Positions 40,946 to 49,467 of a stretch of DNA of 52,981 nucleotides are shown one piece after another. The notes under the pieces are model-generated. The model worked only from the letters and a program-made list of their open reading frames with translations, ran no database searches and was not told the DNA's origin. The stretch lies in assembly GCF_900106925.1 (NCBI RefSeq), contig NZ_FNNZ01000026.1, positions 1 through 52,981 of the forward strand. Reading direction: 5' to 3'. The position numbers were made by a program, and so were the translations under genes. The stretch is from Thiocapsa roseopersicina (GTDB taxonomy: Bacteria > Pseudomonadota > Gammaproteobacteria > Chromatiales > Chromatiaceae). Position 1 is the stretch's first letter; each line of letters begins with the position of its first letter.

Positions 40946-42003
40946 CCCGAGACACCCGTCTCGAAGAAACGGGTCTCCCAGTCGGTGTCCGCCTTGCCGG
41001 ATCCTTTCACACCGGTGCCGGTCGAGCGGCCGCGGGAGATCCCGAGAGACGCGCCATGCGCCCCAAGACCGTCCTCGGAGACGCCGAGCACCTGCGCGAC
41101 ACGCTTCACATAGGCTTGCGTCTCCGCAAAGGGCGGGACGCCGCCGTGGCGCTTCACTGCCCCTTCACCCGCGTTGTATCCGGCTAGGGCCAGCTTGAGA
41201 TCGCCGTCGAAGTGGTCGATCAGCCAGCGCAGATAGGCCATTCCTCCATGCAGATTCTGTTGCGGATCGTAGGGGTCCACAACACCGAACCGCTTGGCCG
41301 TCGCCGGGATCAGCTGCATCAAACCCTGGGCCTGTTTGGGCGAGACCGCGTTCGGATTGAAGTTGGATTCGACCTGAATGACCGCGAGCACCAGCTCCGG
41401 ATCTAGCCGATAGCTCGGGGCCAACTGCTCCACCATCGCGGCGATCTCCGCGCGGCGCGGATGACGGCCGACGATGCCGGGCTTGGTCGCCTTGACCGGC
41501 TTCGCTGCGGGTTGAGCGCTCGCCACCGCCGGACGCGCCGCCGGTAGCGTTCGGGCAACCATCTGCTCGCGCAAAATACAGTCCGGCTCTGTCGGGAAGC
41601 TCGCCGTCGAGAGATCCCAGCGCGCCAACATCTGTTTCGCCGGCTTGGAGTTGCCCGCCGACGCCTTGAGCAGCCAAGACGCAGCGAGAACCTCGTCCTG
41701 CTTGCCGGCGAGTCGACGGCTGTAGATCTCGCCCAACCGGAACTGGGCCTCGGTGTGCCCGAGCCGCGCCGCCACGCAGTAGAGCTGGATTGCGCGATCG
41801 ATGCTCTGCTGGACCCGCACGCCGTATTGATGCTGCTTGCCCCATTCCAGGAGCAGGTCGGCGTCGGACGATTGCAGGAGCGCCTCGAACGGCGGAACCG
41901 CCGCATGTACCCCGCCGGGCAGAATCGAGAGAAACCAGACCGAAACCAGAAGACACATCAAACGGATCCGTCGATGCATGACCCCGTGAACCCCCATGTC
42001 CAT
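40942..42003 (-). CDS. lytic transglycosylase with Sel1-like repeats
   Basis: A 353-residue periplasmic murein-cleaving enzyme. Residues 1-34 form a signal peptide ending VHA. Two Sel1-like helical repeats follow (IQLYCVAARLGHTEAQFRLGEIYS and the next unit). The C-terminal SLT domain has the catalytic glutamate in VIQVESNFNP, then KQAQGLMQL and LALAGYNAGEGAV, all diagnostic. I chose the ATG at 42003 because AGGAG stands six bases upstream; later in-frame ATGs also leave a signal peptide. It lies upstream of mrcA on the same strand, which pairs a murein hydrolase with a synthase. Confidence 0.9.
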   Translation of the reverse strand: MDMGVHGVMHRRIRLMCLLVSVWFLSILPGGVHAAVPPFEALLQSSDADLLLEWGKQHQYGVRVQQSIDRAIQLYCVAARLGHTEAQFRLGEIYSRRLAGKQDEVLAASWLLKASAGNSKPAKQMLARWDLSTASFPTEPDCILREQMVARTLPAARPAVASAQPAAKPVKATKPGIVGRHPRRAEIAAMVEQLAPSYRLDPELVLAVIQVESNFNPNAVSPKQAQGLMQLIPATAKRFGVVDPYDPQQNLHGGMAYLRWLIDHFDGDLKLALAGYNAGEGAVKRHGGVPPFAETQAYVKRVAQVLGVSEDGLGAHGASLGISRGRSTGTGVKGSGKADTDWETRFFETGVSG

Positions 42004-42697
42004 GCGACTCCTAAACACTGTTCGATACGATCGATTCGCCCCCGCCGCGATTCGCAGGATGCCTTGCGTATTGCGACGACGGGGGCATAGACGACGCTGA
42101 TCATCAGCCCGGCCGGGGTGGACGAGCGAGAGCGAAGTCCACCGAGGTCGGCGTTGGCCCTGGTGGACTGCGCTGCGCTTGTCCACCCCTCCAATCGGTG
42201 ACGTGGACGGGTCGATGACCGAGGCATCCCAGAATACTCCGCAGCCCCTCGCAAAGCATAGCTGCCAATCGGACGAACGGCGATCGCCCTGCCCGATCAC
42301 GAATCGATGGCCCGACCGCCTGCAGAGATGACCGGATTACCCATTACCACCGACAATCATACGTAGTTCTTGGTATTTCTCCATCGGATTAAGAGGGGCA
42401 TATTGCGTACTAATCCATCCCACTTACCCGGCCAGGTGCAAGGCTGCGCCAATTCCGGCCATCGACCGCATCGGCTCGATATATATCGCTCGGCATAACA
42501 GAATCTAACCCCTGGCATATTGTTTCGATGCGATGTATACCACTATCCTTAATCCAACGAGAATGAACGGCCGCAGAACATAGAGGGCCGGAGATCTCGC
42601 AAGGCGACCGGATCCGATGGCTCGCACCCAAAGAAAGAAAGGGGTCCGGGCGCAGGACGCTAGGTGCTGACATCAACTGCAATTGAGGATGACTCTC
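42004..42697. other. long intergenic region upstream of the Tad locus
   Basis: A 694-bp region without a gene I can support. It holds two GGTGGAC...GTCCACC hairpins (42117-42143 and 42162-42187) and an AT-richer stretch after 42340 in which the promoter of the pilin genes is expected. I could not pick out a clear sigma-70 or sigma-54 site. Confidence 0.5.
42117..42187. repeat. two GGTGGAC...GTCCACC hairpins
   Basis: Two inverted repeats with identical 7-bp arms at 42117-42143 and 42162-42187. The second, with inner TGCGCTGCGC, is almost the same as 7709-7734. These look like a small dispersed palindromic repeat. Confidence 0.65.
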
Positions 42698-42877
42698 ATG
42701 ATCGCAATTCTGAAGAAGTTCTGGATGGATGAGGAAGGTGGCGAGGCTGTCGAATGGCCGCTGGTTGTTGCGCTTGTCGTGATCGGACTGATCGCAGCAT
42801 GGGCAGCGTTGGGCGATGCAATCGTCGCGGTCTTAACAGCGATCGTAGCCGAACTCAACGGCGCAGTTGCAGGCTAA
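42698..42877 (+). CDS. Flp-type pilin, first copy
   Basis: A 59-residue pilin precursor, the main subunit expected of the Tad pilus. The short basic leader ends in EEGG; cleavage before GEAVEW leaves glutamate at mature position 5, as required by the prepilin peptidase. A hydrophobic helix follows (LVVALVVIGLIAAWAAL). The usual Flp motif has tyrosine after the glutamate; here it is tryptophan. I chose the ATG at 42698 because TGAGGA lies eight bases upstream; an ATG at 42689 has the ribosome site too close. Confidence 0.88.
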   Translation: MIAILKKFWMDEEGGEAVEWPLVVALVVIGLIAAWAALGDAIVAVLTAIVAELNGAVAG

Positions 42878-43060
42878 GGCGCAGTCTGATTTCGGTGTCG
42901 AAACTGGGTCGGTTACGTCGCCGTACGCACGACTACCCCGACCGAGAGGCGCGGGCATTACAATCGGATGCCCGTGCCTTATCTTCATGCCCGAAAGAAC
43001 GTTCGTTGGCTCAACTGCTAGGATTCCGGTGAGCGACATCAGATGGAATGGAGTCGAATC

Positions 43061-43279
43061 ATGCCCGAACGTGACGTCTCGGGTTCCACGCCCCCGGCGA
43101 ATACACATGGGTGGTGGAATCGATTTCGGTCCAACGATAGCGGAGGCGAATCGGTTGAATGGCCGCTCTTGGTTGCGCTTGTCCTCCTCATCGCGATCGG
43201 CGCATGGAGTGAATTCCAGGATATTCTCGGAACCATGCTGATGGCAATCATCGAGGCCGTCGTCGCAGTCTTGGATTAA
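43061..43279 (+). CDS. Flp-type pilin, second copy
   Basis: A 72-residue pilin-like precursor. The leader is longer than in the first copy, basic near its end (WWNRFRSND), and runs into SGGESVEWPLLVALVLLIAIG, again with Glu at +5 and Trp at +6 after the predicted cleavage. The mature C-terminus is hydrophobic. It could be a minor or alternative pilin. ATGGAG lies upstream of the ATG at 43061. It stands 183 bp after the first pilin gene and 1 bp before the prepilin peptidase gene. Confidence 0.82.
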   Translation: MPERDVSGSTPPANTHGWWNRFRSNDSGGESVEWPLLVALVLLIAIGAWSEFQDILGTMLMAIIEAVVAVLD

Positions 43280-43280
43280 C

Positions 43281-43907
43281 GTGGCGCGGCGCCACCTGGC
43301 TCGCTGGGCCAGTGACAGCCCGCTAGCTACACGACACTTTGATCACCGGTTGGATTCGGACAAGACCTTGGCTGGAACGCCCTCAATTGTAGCCGCTTAC
43401 ATCGCACTGTTCATTGTCTGGGCAGCGGCCTGGGTGGATCTGCGTACCCGACGGATTCCCAACCCGATTTCGCTTGCAGGCATCGGCCTTGGTCTGCTGA
43501 CGGCCCTTGAGCTCGGCGGGGCCGAAGGGCTCATGCAGAGTCTTGCAGGGTTGGGACTGGGAACCGTCCTGCTGCTTCCCGGATACCTCTTACGCTCGAC
43601 CGGCGCGGGAGACGTTAAACTCACCGCCGCCGTCGGCGCCTTGCTCGGGCCCAAAGGCGTCCTCTTGGCGTTTGTCGCCGCTATTCTGACCGGCGCCTTG
43701 ATCGGAATCGGTTACGCGCTCATGGCCTGGCGCCTCAAGGGTGCACGCAGTCCATTCGAACGCTACGGCCAAATGCTGCGTTACCTGTTCACGACAGGCC
43801 GCGTGAGTTACGTTCCGCCTGCTGCGGATGAGATTATGGGCCAAAGGTTCGCTTTCGGTGTGCCGATTGCGATCGGGACCACATTTGCAGCCTTATGGCC
43901 GGCGTAG
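43281..43907 (+). CDS. tadV: prepilin peptidase TadV/CpaA
   Basis: A 208-residue inner-membrane aspartic protease of the A24 family, which removes the pilin leader. The two active-site aspartates are in AWVDLRTRRIPN and GAGDVKLTAAVGALLG. About five membrane spans fill the core from residue 35. The start is uncertain: GTG at 43281 directly after the pilin stop adds about 30 non-hydrophobic residues to the family core, and a later TTG is possible. The C-terminal 40 residues extend beyond the shortest TadV proteins. Confidence 0.9.
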   Translation: MARRHLARWASDSPLATRHFDHRLDSDKTLAGTPSIVAAYIALFIVWAAAWVDLRTRRIPNPISLAGIGLGLLTALELGGAEGLMQSLAGLGLGTVLLLPGYLLRSTGAGDVKLTAAVGALLGPKGVLLAFVAAILTGALIGIGYALMAWRLKGARSPFERYGQMLRYLFTTGRVSYVPPAADEIMGQRFAFGVPIAIGTTFAALWPA

Positions 43908-44023
43908 ATTCGTTACCGTAGTGCGTTATTGCGGCGAGGTCTCGACGAAGAGGGTTTCACGGGCAAAGACTTAAGGACGCTGGCTATCTAGGCAGACAGT
44001 GGCATCCGCTCGATGGGTGCCCG

Positions 44024-45343
44024 ATGTCACGGACCAAGAGAATGGACAACTACAGTGCGAATACAACGACTCTGGCTCCCCGCCCCGGATCACTGAAGGC
44101 GACCGGGCTACCCGAGAACTTTTTGCCCGATCTCGTGTGCAAACATCTTGCCGAGGCGGGGGTGCTGGATCTTGCCGTATTGGCACAGCGTCTAGCGCTT
44201 TTAGGGTCCTTGGTCGAGGAGATACTCGGTTTTCTCCGTGCCGATGGTCGCGTCGAAGTCTTGGGCGCACAAGGCGGCAGTCCCTTTGTTCGATTTGGGC
44301 TGACCGACCGCGGCCGCATCGCGGCAGCGAGCGCCTCGGCGCGAGATGGCTATGTCGGACCGGCACCTGTCACACTTCCAGAGTATCGCCGTGTCGTAAA
44401 CGCCCAATCCGTTCGTCTTTATCCACTGACCCGGGCGCAAGTCCACTCCGCCTTCGCCGACACCGTTATTCGTCCGGAGGTGCTCGACCGGCTCGGTCCG
44501 GCGGTCAACTCGGGGCGCCCGGTCTTTATCCACGGCGAGCCTGGAACGGGCAAGAGCTATATCGCCCGCCGGCTGAGTCGCCTGCTCGGGCCGCCCGTGC
44601 TGGTACCCTACGCCATCCTCTTCGGCGACAGTGTCGTACGCTGCTATGACCCCGGCGTGCATCGACCGGTTGATGAGGGTGTAGTGGCCCAGTCCCTGAT
44701 GCTGAGTGAAGGTTTCGACCCCCGTTATGTGCTTTGCGAGCGCCCGGTGATCGTGGCCGGGGGCGAGTTGACCCTCGACAGGCTCGACCTCGCCTTCGAC
44801 CCGGCGACCCGCCTCTACCAAGCGCCGTTGCAGTTGCGCGCCAACAACGGCCTGCTGCTGATCGATGACCTGGGTCGTCAGCGGCTGCCGGCGGTTTCAC
44901 TCTTCAACCGCTGGATCATTCCGCTCGAGGAAAACCAGGACCATCTCTCGGTGAAGACCGGTCAGCACTTCACGGTGCCGTTCGATCTCGTTTTGATCTT
45001 CGCAACCAACTTCAATCCGCTGGAGCTTGCCGACCAGGCATTTCTGCGCCGCATCGGCTACAAGGTCCATTTCACCCCATCGTCTCCTGAAGACTATGCA
45101 GCCATTTTCGAACAGGAGTGCGAGAAGCGCGGGATCATTTACAATCCAGGGTTGGTGAGCTACCTCGTCGAGGGGCTTCATGGTCCGCGAGGCGTCCCGT
45201 TGCTGGCCTGCCACCCGCGTGACCTGCTTGGATTGGCGATGGACTACGTGACCTATACCGGCGAGCCAATGGGCGAGACAGCATTGCTGTGGGCGTGGGA
45301 CAGTTATTTCGTATCGGATGTCGATCAAACGCGGGCGCAGTAA
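44024..45343 (+). CDS. AAA+ ATPase inserted in the Tad locus
   Basis: A 439-residue cytoplasmic protein. Residues 30-110 look like a winged helix (LAQRLALLGSLVEEILGFL...FGLTDRGRIAAA). The AAA+ core follows: Walker A GEPGTGKSY (171-179), Walker B LLLIDDLGRQ (about 276-285), sensor 1 IFATNFNP (about 324-331) and an arginine pair FLRRIGYKV. The lid region is near 360-420. It is not one of the canonical Tad proteins. I do not know its role; assembly chaperone or regulator are both inference. The start is uncertain (44024 or 44042). CpaB starts 12 bp after its stop, so it is in the operon. Confidence 0.82.
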   Translation: MSRTKRMDNYSANTTTLAPRPGSLKATGLPENFLPDLVCKHLAEAGVLDLAVLAQRLALLGSLVEEILGFLRADGRVEVLGAQGGSPFVRFGLTDRGRIAAASASARDGYVGPAPVTLPEYRRVVNAQSVRLYPLTRAQVHSAFADTVIRPEVLDRLGPAVNSGRPVFIHGEPGTGKSYIARRLSRLLGPPVLVPYAILFGDSVVRCYDPGVHRPVDEGVVAQSLMLSEGFDPRYVLCERPVIVAGGELTLDRLDLAFDPATRLYQAPLQLRANNGLLLIDDLGRQRLPAVSLFNRWIIPLEENQDHLSVKTGQHFTVPFDLVLIFATNFNPLELADQAFLRRIGYKVHFTPSSPEDYAAIFEQECEKRGIIYNPGLVSYLVEGLHGPRGVPLLACHPRDLLGLAMDYVTYTGEPMGETALLWAWDSYFVSDVDQTRAQ

Positions 45344-45355
45344 TGGAGCGAAGCC

Positions 45356-46162
45356 ATGAGATTTAGAGGCGTCTTGATGTTGCTGGTGTCGCTCGCACTC
45401 GCCGGCGCCGCGGCGGTCTGGGCAAATCGATGGATGGCGGATCAGCTCGCGGCTGCTGCCGACGACGCCGAGCTGAGCCGCGTGGTGGCGGCCGCGGCCC
45501 AGATCCCTTTCGGCACCAAGATCGATGCGACCCACCTCAAGATGATCGAGCTGCCACCGGAATCGGTACCCGAAGGCGCCTTCACGGACGTCAACGAGAC
45601 CCTGGGCCTGATCGCGGTTCAGCCGATCTACCAAGGCGAGATCTTGATCGCCGGTCGGGTCGTAGAAACGCTCGGCGGTAGCGCCTTGGCTGCAGTCGTA
45701 GAGCCCGGAATGCGCGCCATCACGGTGAGGGTCGACGACGTCGTCGGCGTCGCGGGGTTTCTGCTCCCCGGCAACCGTGTCGACGTCATCGCGACGCGTC
45801 GCGGGCGTGCGAGCGAGGGCTCGGCGGCGAAGACACTTATCGAGAATCTCAGGGTTCTCGCCGTCGATCAGAGCACCGCCACGGACAAGGATGCGCCTGT
45901 CGTCGTGCGAGCGGTCACTCTGGAGGCGACACCCCACCAAGCCGAAGAGATCGTTCAATGGACCCAGGAGGGGAAGGTGCAGTTGGTCTTGCGCAATCCC
46001 CTCGAGGGCGCTGATCAAGTGGCCGTCGCCGATCTCGGGAACGAGGGGGCAGATACGGATCCGGCCGCCACGGCAATGCTCGCGACGGTTCCCCGGACTT
46101 TGACGGTGGATCTGATCCGCGGGACGGATTTGAGCTCATTGACGTTCGATAAGGCGCAATAG
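45356..46162 (+). CDS. cpaB: Tad pilus assembly protein CpaB/RcpC
   Basis: A 268-residue periplasmic protein with one N-terminal membrane span (about 5-22). A SAF domain follows (about 45-110: IPFGTKIDATHLKMIELP...GLIAVQPIYQGEIL) and then the RcpC-type domain with MRAITVRVDDVVGVAGFLLPGNRVDVIATR, highly typical of the family. It works with the secretin in the outer-membrane part of the Tad machine. GGAG lies seven bases upstream of the ATG. Confidence 0.93.
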   Translation: MRFRGVLMLLVSLALAGAAAVWANRWMADQLAAAADDAELSRVVAAAAQIPFGTKIDATHLKMIELPPESVPEGAFTDVNETLGLIAVQPIYQGEILIAGRVVETLGGSALAAVVEPGMRAITVRVDDVVGVAGFLLPGNRVDVIATRRGRASEGSAAKTLIENLRVLAVDQSTATDKDAPVVVRAVTLEATPHQAEEIVQWTQEGKVQLVLRNPLEGADQVAVADLGNEGADTDPAATAMLATVPRTLTVDLIRGTDLSSLTFDKAQ

Positions 46163-46298
46163 TCGGATCCGGTCGGCGCCTCGTCGTAGACCGACGGCGG
46201 GTCGACCCTGCTTGATCCGACCGACAAGCCAAAGGGGTTTGGTTTCGGGATTTGGGGCGGATGGCATCCGCATGTGTTCAGGACCGGGAGACTTTGGG

Positions 46299-47882
46299 AT
46301 GCGTGGTCGGGACAGAAGAGATCGGGGGTGTGATGACCCCGGGCGGAAGCGTCGGCCTCCTCAGGGTCGATTCAGCTCGGTGAAGGCAAGAGGGTTCACG
46401 ATCCTGATACTCGTCGGCCTAGTCTTGGCGGGCGGGGTTCCGTACCTCGACAAGGCCCATGCGGCGGATGCCGGCGGCACCCTCAGCGTTTTCGAGAACC
46501 GCGAGCATCTGGAGGTGGCGCTGAATCAATCGCGCGTCATCATGCTCAAAACGCCGGCCACCCGGGTCTCGGTCGCGAACCCCGAGATCGTCGACATCGT
46601 GGTGCTCGACCCGCGTCAGGTCTATGTGGTCGGAAAGCAGCTCGGCACGACCAATCTGGTCCTTTGGGACGACAACGATCGTGTCCGGGGGATGCTCCGT
46701 CTTGAGGTCACCCATGATCTGGACCTCTTGAAGACCAAGCTCCATCAACTCCTGCCAGGCGAGCGGGTTCAGGTGCGCTCCTCGCAGGGATCGATTGTCG
46801 TGAGCGGGCAGGTCTCCAGCCCGAGCAATGCCGAGGCCGCCGTGCGTCTCGCCGAGAGTTTTGCGCAGGCAACAGGCGGCGCCGACAAACCAACCGTGCT
46901 GAATATGCTCCAGGTCGGCGGCTCGCAGCAGGTGATGCTGGAGGTCAAAGTGGCAGAGATCACGCGCACGCTGACCAAACGGCTGGATCTTCAGTTCAGC
47001 AGCCTCTACGACGGCGGGAGTGTTCGGATTGGGAAGGTCGGAACAGGCGGGGCGGGTTTCTTGCCTGGCGTCGCTGCCAACTCCGCCTTCCCGCTCGCCT
47101 TCCCGGACACGCTGGTAGGACCCTCCGTTATACAGGACCAGGGTCTATTTCTGAGCTCACTCAGTGGAAACTTCCTCTTTAACCTCTTCATCGATGCCGC
47201 GAAGGATCAGGGACTGGCGAAGATCCTGGCCGAGCCCAACCTGACGACACTCAGTGGACAGCAGGCCCGCTTCTTGGCAGGAGGTGAGTTTCCGATCCCA
47301 GTCGCGCAATATGGGAACACGACAACAATAGAATACAAGGAGTTCGGTGTCGGCGTGGAGTTCGTGCCGGTCGTCCTCGATTCGGGCGTGATCAGCATGA
47401 CACTCAACGTCCTAGTCTCGGATGTGACACGGGAGAACGCAATAGAGCTGGCTGCGGGCACGTCCGACCAGATCTTCTACATCCCTGGTTTAATCAAGCG
47501 CACCGCCAACTCGACGGTCGAGGTAAAGAGCGGAGAGACGATCGCGATCGCCGGGCTAATCAACGAAACCCTTCGCGAGAACGTCGATAAATTTCCGGGG
47601 CTCGGCGAGCTGCCGGTCATCGGCATGCTCTTTCGGAGCCAGGAGTTCGTGAAGGGCCAGACTGAGCTGGTCATCTTCGTGACACCTCGCCTTGCCCGCT
47701 CGTTCGACCCAACCCAGGTCAAGCTCCCGACCGACAGCTTCGTCGAGCCGAGCGACCTGGAGTTCTATCTCATGGGCAGGCTCAAGGCCAGGCCCCCCGA
47801 GCAGCGCTCCGGGTTCGGCACCGAGACCGGGATGGGCCCGGACAAGACCGGCAGCGAGGGCCACTTCGGTCATGATCTCTGA
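46299..47882 (+). CDS. cpaC: Tad outer-membrane secretin CpaC/RcpA
   Basis: A 527-residue secretin that forms the outer-membrane channel for the pilus. After the signal peptide (hydrophobic FTILILVGLVLAGG, cleavage after AHA) come an N-terminal domain with VANPEIVDIVVLDPRQVYVVGK, a BON-like middle and the secretin core: GLAKILAEPNLTTLSGQQA, then GETIAIAGLI and a late QTELVIFVTPRLA. The ATG at 46299 has GGGAG eight bases upstream but gives a long arginine-rich lead; a GTG at 46380 would give a normal signal peptide with a weaker ribosome site. Confidence 0.92.
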   Translation: MRGRDRRDRGCDDPGRKRRPPQGRFSSVKARGFTILILVGLVLAGGVPYLDKAHAADAGGTLSVFENREHLEVALNQSRVIMLKTPATRVSVANPEIVDIVVLDPRQVYVVGKQLGTTNLVLWDDNDRVRGMLRLEVTHDLDLLKTKLHQLLPGERVQVRSSQGSIVVSGQVSSPSNAEAAVRLAESFAQATGGADKPTVLNMLQVGGSQQVMLEVKVAEITRTLTKRLDLQFSSLYDGGSVRIGKVGTGGAGFLPGVAANSAFPLAFPDTLVGPSVIQDQGLFLSSLSGNFLFNLFIDAAKDQGLAKILAEPNLTTLSGQQARFLAGGEFPIPVAQYGNTTTIEYKEFGVGVEFVPVVLDSGVISMTLNVLVSDVTRENAIELAAGTSDQIFYIPGLIKRTANSTVEVKSGETIAIAGLINETLRENVDKFPGLGELPVIGMLFRSQEFVKGQTELVIFVTPRLARSFDPTQVKLPTDSFVEPSDLEFYLMGRLKARPPEQRSGFGTETGMGPDKTGSEGHFGHDL

Positions 47883-47916
47883 CTCCGACACCTTTCGCGC
47901 GACACGAGGCAAGGAC

Positions 47917-48201
47917 ATGAAAGCCGATATCCCCGTTCGGACCTTTGGACTCCTAGCGCTCATGGCCAGCCTCCTGATGCTCGGCTGCGCCACAGAGCCC
48001 GATATCACACAGGACCCGGACTTCGGTCAGTCGGTCCGCCATATGATTGCCCTTCAGACCGCCGATCCCTGGTCGGGCGGCACCGGCTTGGACGGCGAAA
48101 AGGCGACCGCGACGCTGCGCGTTTATCGCGAGCAGGTGGCGGAGCCACAGGAGACCCTTGACCGGGAACTCATCGGCATCCCCCTCGGGATAGGGCCATG
48201 A
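47917..48201 (+). CDS. small Tad-locus lipoprotein
   Basis: A 94-residue predicted lipoprotein. The lipobox LMLGC lies near residue 20. The mature part has HMIALQTADPW, then GLDGEKATATLRVYREQV, a pattern I associate with short lipoproteins lying after the secretin in Tad loci. It takes the position of CpaD/RcpB and may help place or gate the secretin; that role is inference. It begins 34 bp after the secretin stop. Confidence 0.75.
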   Translation: MKADIPVRTFGLLALMASLLMLGCATEPDITQDPDFGQSVRHMIALQTADPWSGGTGLDGEKATATLRVYREQVAEPQETLDRELIGIPLGIGP

Positions 48202-48265
48202 CGGCATGACACCTCCCCGGAGATATGACAGCCCGCAGCCACACATCGAGCCGTAAGCAAAAGCG

Positions 48266-49456
48266 ATGCGTCATCCACTCAGAGTCGTTCTAGTCGGCGA
48301 GCCGAGTCCTCCCTTCTCGGAGGTCGAGGCCTTGCTTGCCGAGCACCGTCAGATGCTCGTCGCCAAACGGGTCATCGGCATGGGTGCCGATCCGGTGCTC
48401 TCGGAGCTGCAGGACCCATGCGATGTCATCGTCCTGGTGTTGACCGGAAACTGGCGCCGCACGCTCCAGATCTGTTTCGCGAAGGAGGGACCTGCGGTCA
48501 AGCCGCTCTTGGTGGTCGGTCCGGCGGACGATATGGAGCTCATGCGCGCCATCATGCGGGTCGGCGCACGGGATTACTTCTCCTTACCCGTCGGCTCAAG
48601 CGATCTCATCCCGGCCCTCGATCGAATCGGCAAAGAGGAGCATGAGCGTCGCGGCGGTCTCTCCGCCGAGGTCACCACCTGCATCAACGCGAAGGGCGGC
48701 AGCGGCGCCAGCTTCCTGGCGGCCAACTTTGCGCATGTCCTCGTCAAGGCGCATGAACGACGCACCGTTCTCATGGATTTCGAGCTCCAGTTCGGCAGCC
48801 TTCCGACCTACTTCAACCTGCGCTCGCGCAATGGACTGATCCGGGCCTTGGAGCTGGTCGACACGCTCGACGTCACGGCACTTCAAGGCTATCTGCAGCT
48901 TCACCCTAGCGGTCTTGCATTGCTCGCCGCCGCCTCCGAGGGCATGGTGTTGCCCGAGGACGTGCACGAAGATCGGATCGCGAAGCTCTTCGCCATCCTC
49001 GACGAGGCCTACGAGCAGCTCGTCGTGGATCTTCCCCGGCGGATTGATCGCGCCACCGCGGCCATCCTGGACCGATCCGACATCATCATGCTGGTCACTC
49101 AGCAGACGGTCGCCCATCTGCACGACGCCAAGAGGCTGGCCTCGCTCATCACGGAACAGCTCGGCATCAGCCCCGATCGCGTCGTGGTGGTCGTCAATCG
49201 GTTCAGCAAGCACGGCGAGGTCACGCTCTCCGATGTGCAGGAGTCACTGCCCGGACTGCGTCTGGAGACCCTCCCGAACGATTACCGCAACGTCTCCAAG
49301 AGCATCAACTTGGGCGTGCCGCTGTTCGAAATGGAGCCGCGTGCACCGCTGAGCCGTCGCATCCTGGAGCTGATCGCAAGCCTTCACGCCGGGCCGGAGG
49401 AGGCATCGACCTCCTCGCTCGCGATCTGGCCCTGGGTATCACGCATCCGTCGCTGA
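48266..49456 (+). CDS. tadZ: Tad localisation ATPase-like protein TadZ/CpaE
   Basis: A 396-residue protein. Residues 1-125 form an atypical receiver-like domain without the usual phospho-acceptor arrangement. A MinD/ParA-like domain follows. Its deviant Walker A is KGGSGASF, with alanine in place of the P-loop lysine while the signature first lysine stays, as in other TadZ proteins. VLMDFELQFG and QLVVDLPRRID are the other nucleotide-site strands. TadZ marks the pole and recruits the Tad machine. The tadA gene follows 11 bp later. Confidence 0.92.
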   Translation: MRHPLRVVLVGEPSPPFSEVEALLAEHRQMLVAKRVIGMGADPVLSELQDPCDVIVLVLTGNWRRTLQICFAKEGPAVKPLLVVGPADDMELMRAIMRVGARDYFSLPVGSSDLIPALDRIGKEEHERRGGLSAEVTTCINAKGGSGASFLAANFAHVLVKAHERRTVLMDFELQFGSLPTYFNLRSRNGLIRALELVDTLDVTALQGYLQLHPSGLALLAAASEGMVLPEDVHEDRIAKLFAILDEAYEQLVVDLPRRIDRATAAILDRSDIIMLVTQQTVAHLHDAKRLASLITEQLGISPDRVVVVVNRFSKHGEVTLSDVQESLPGLRLETLPNDYRNVSKSINLGVPLFEMEPRAPLSRRILELIASLHAGPEEASTSSLAIWPWVSRIRR

Positions 49457-49467
49457 GGTCTTGAGAT

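Noticed and set aside
42505-42530. Sigma-54 promoter for the pilin genes (TGGCAT near 42513)
   Set aside because: The -24 half fits but the -12 half (TTCG for TTGC) does not, so the match is too weak.
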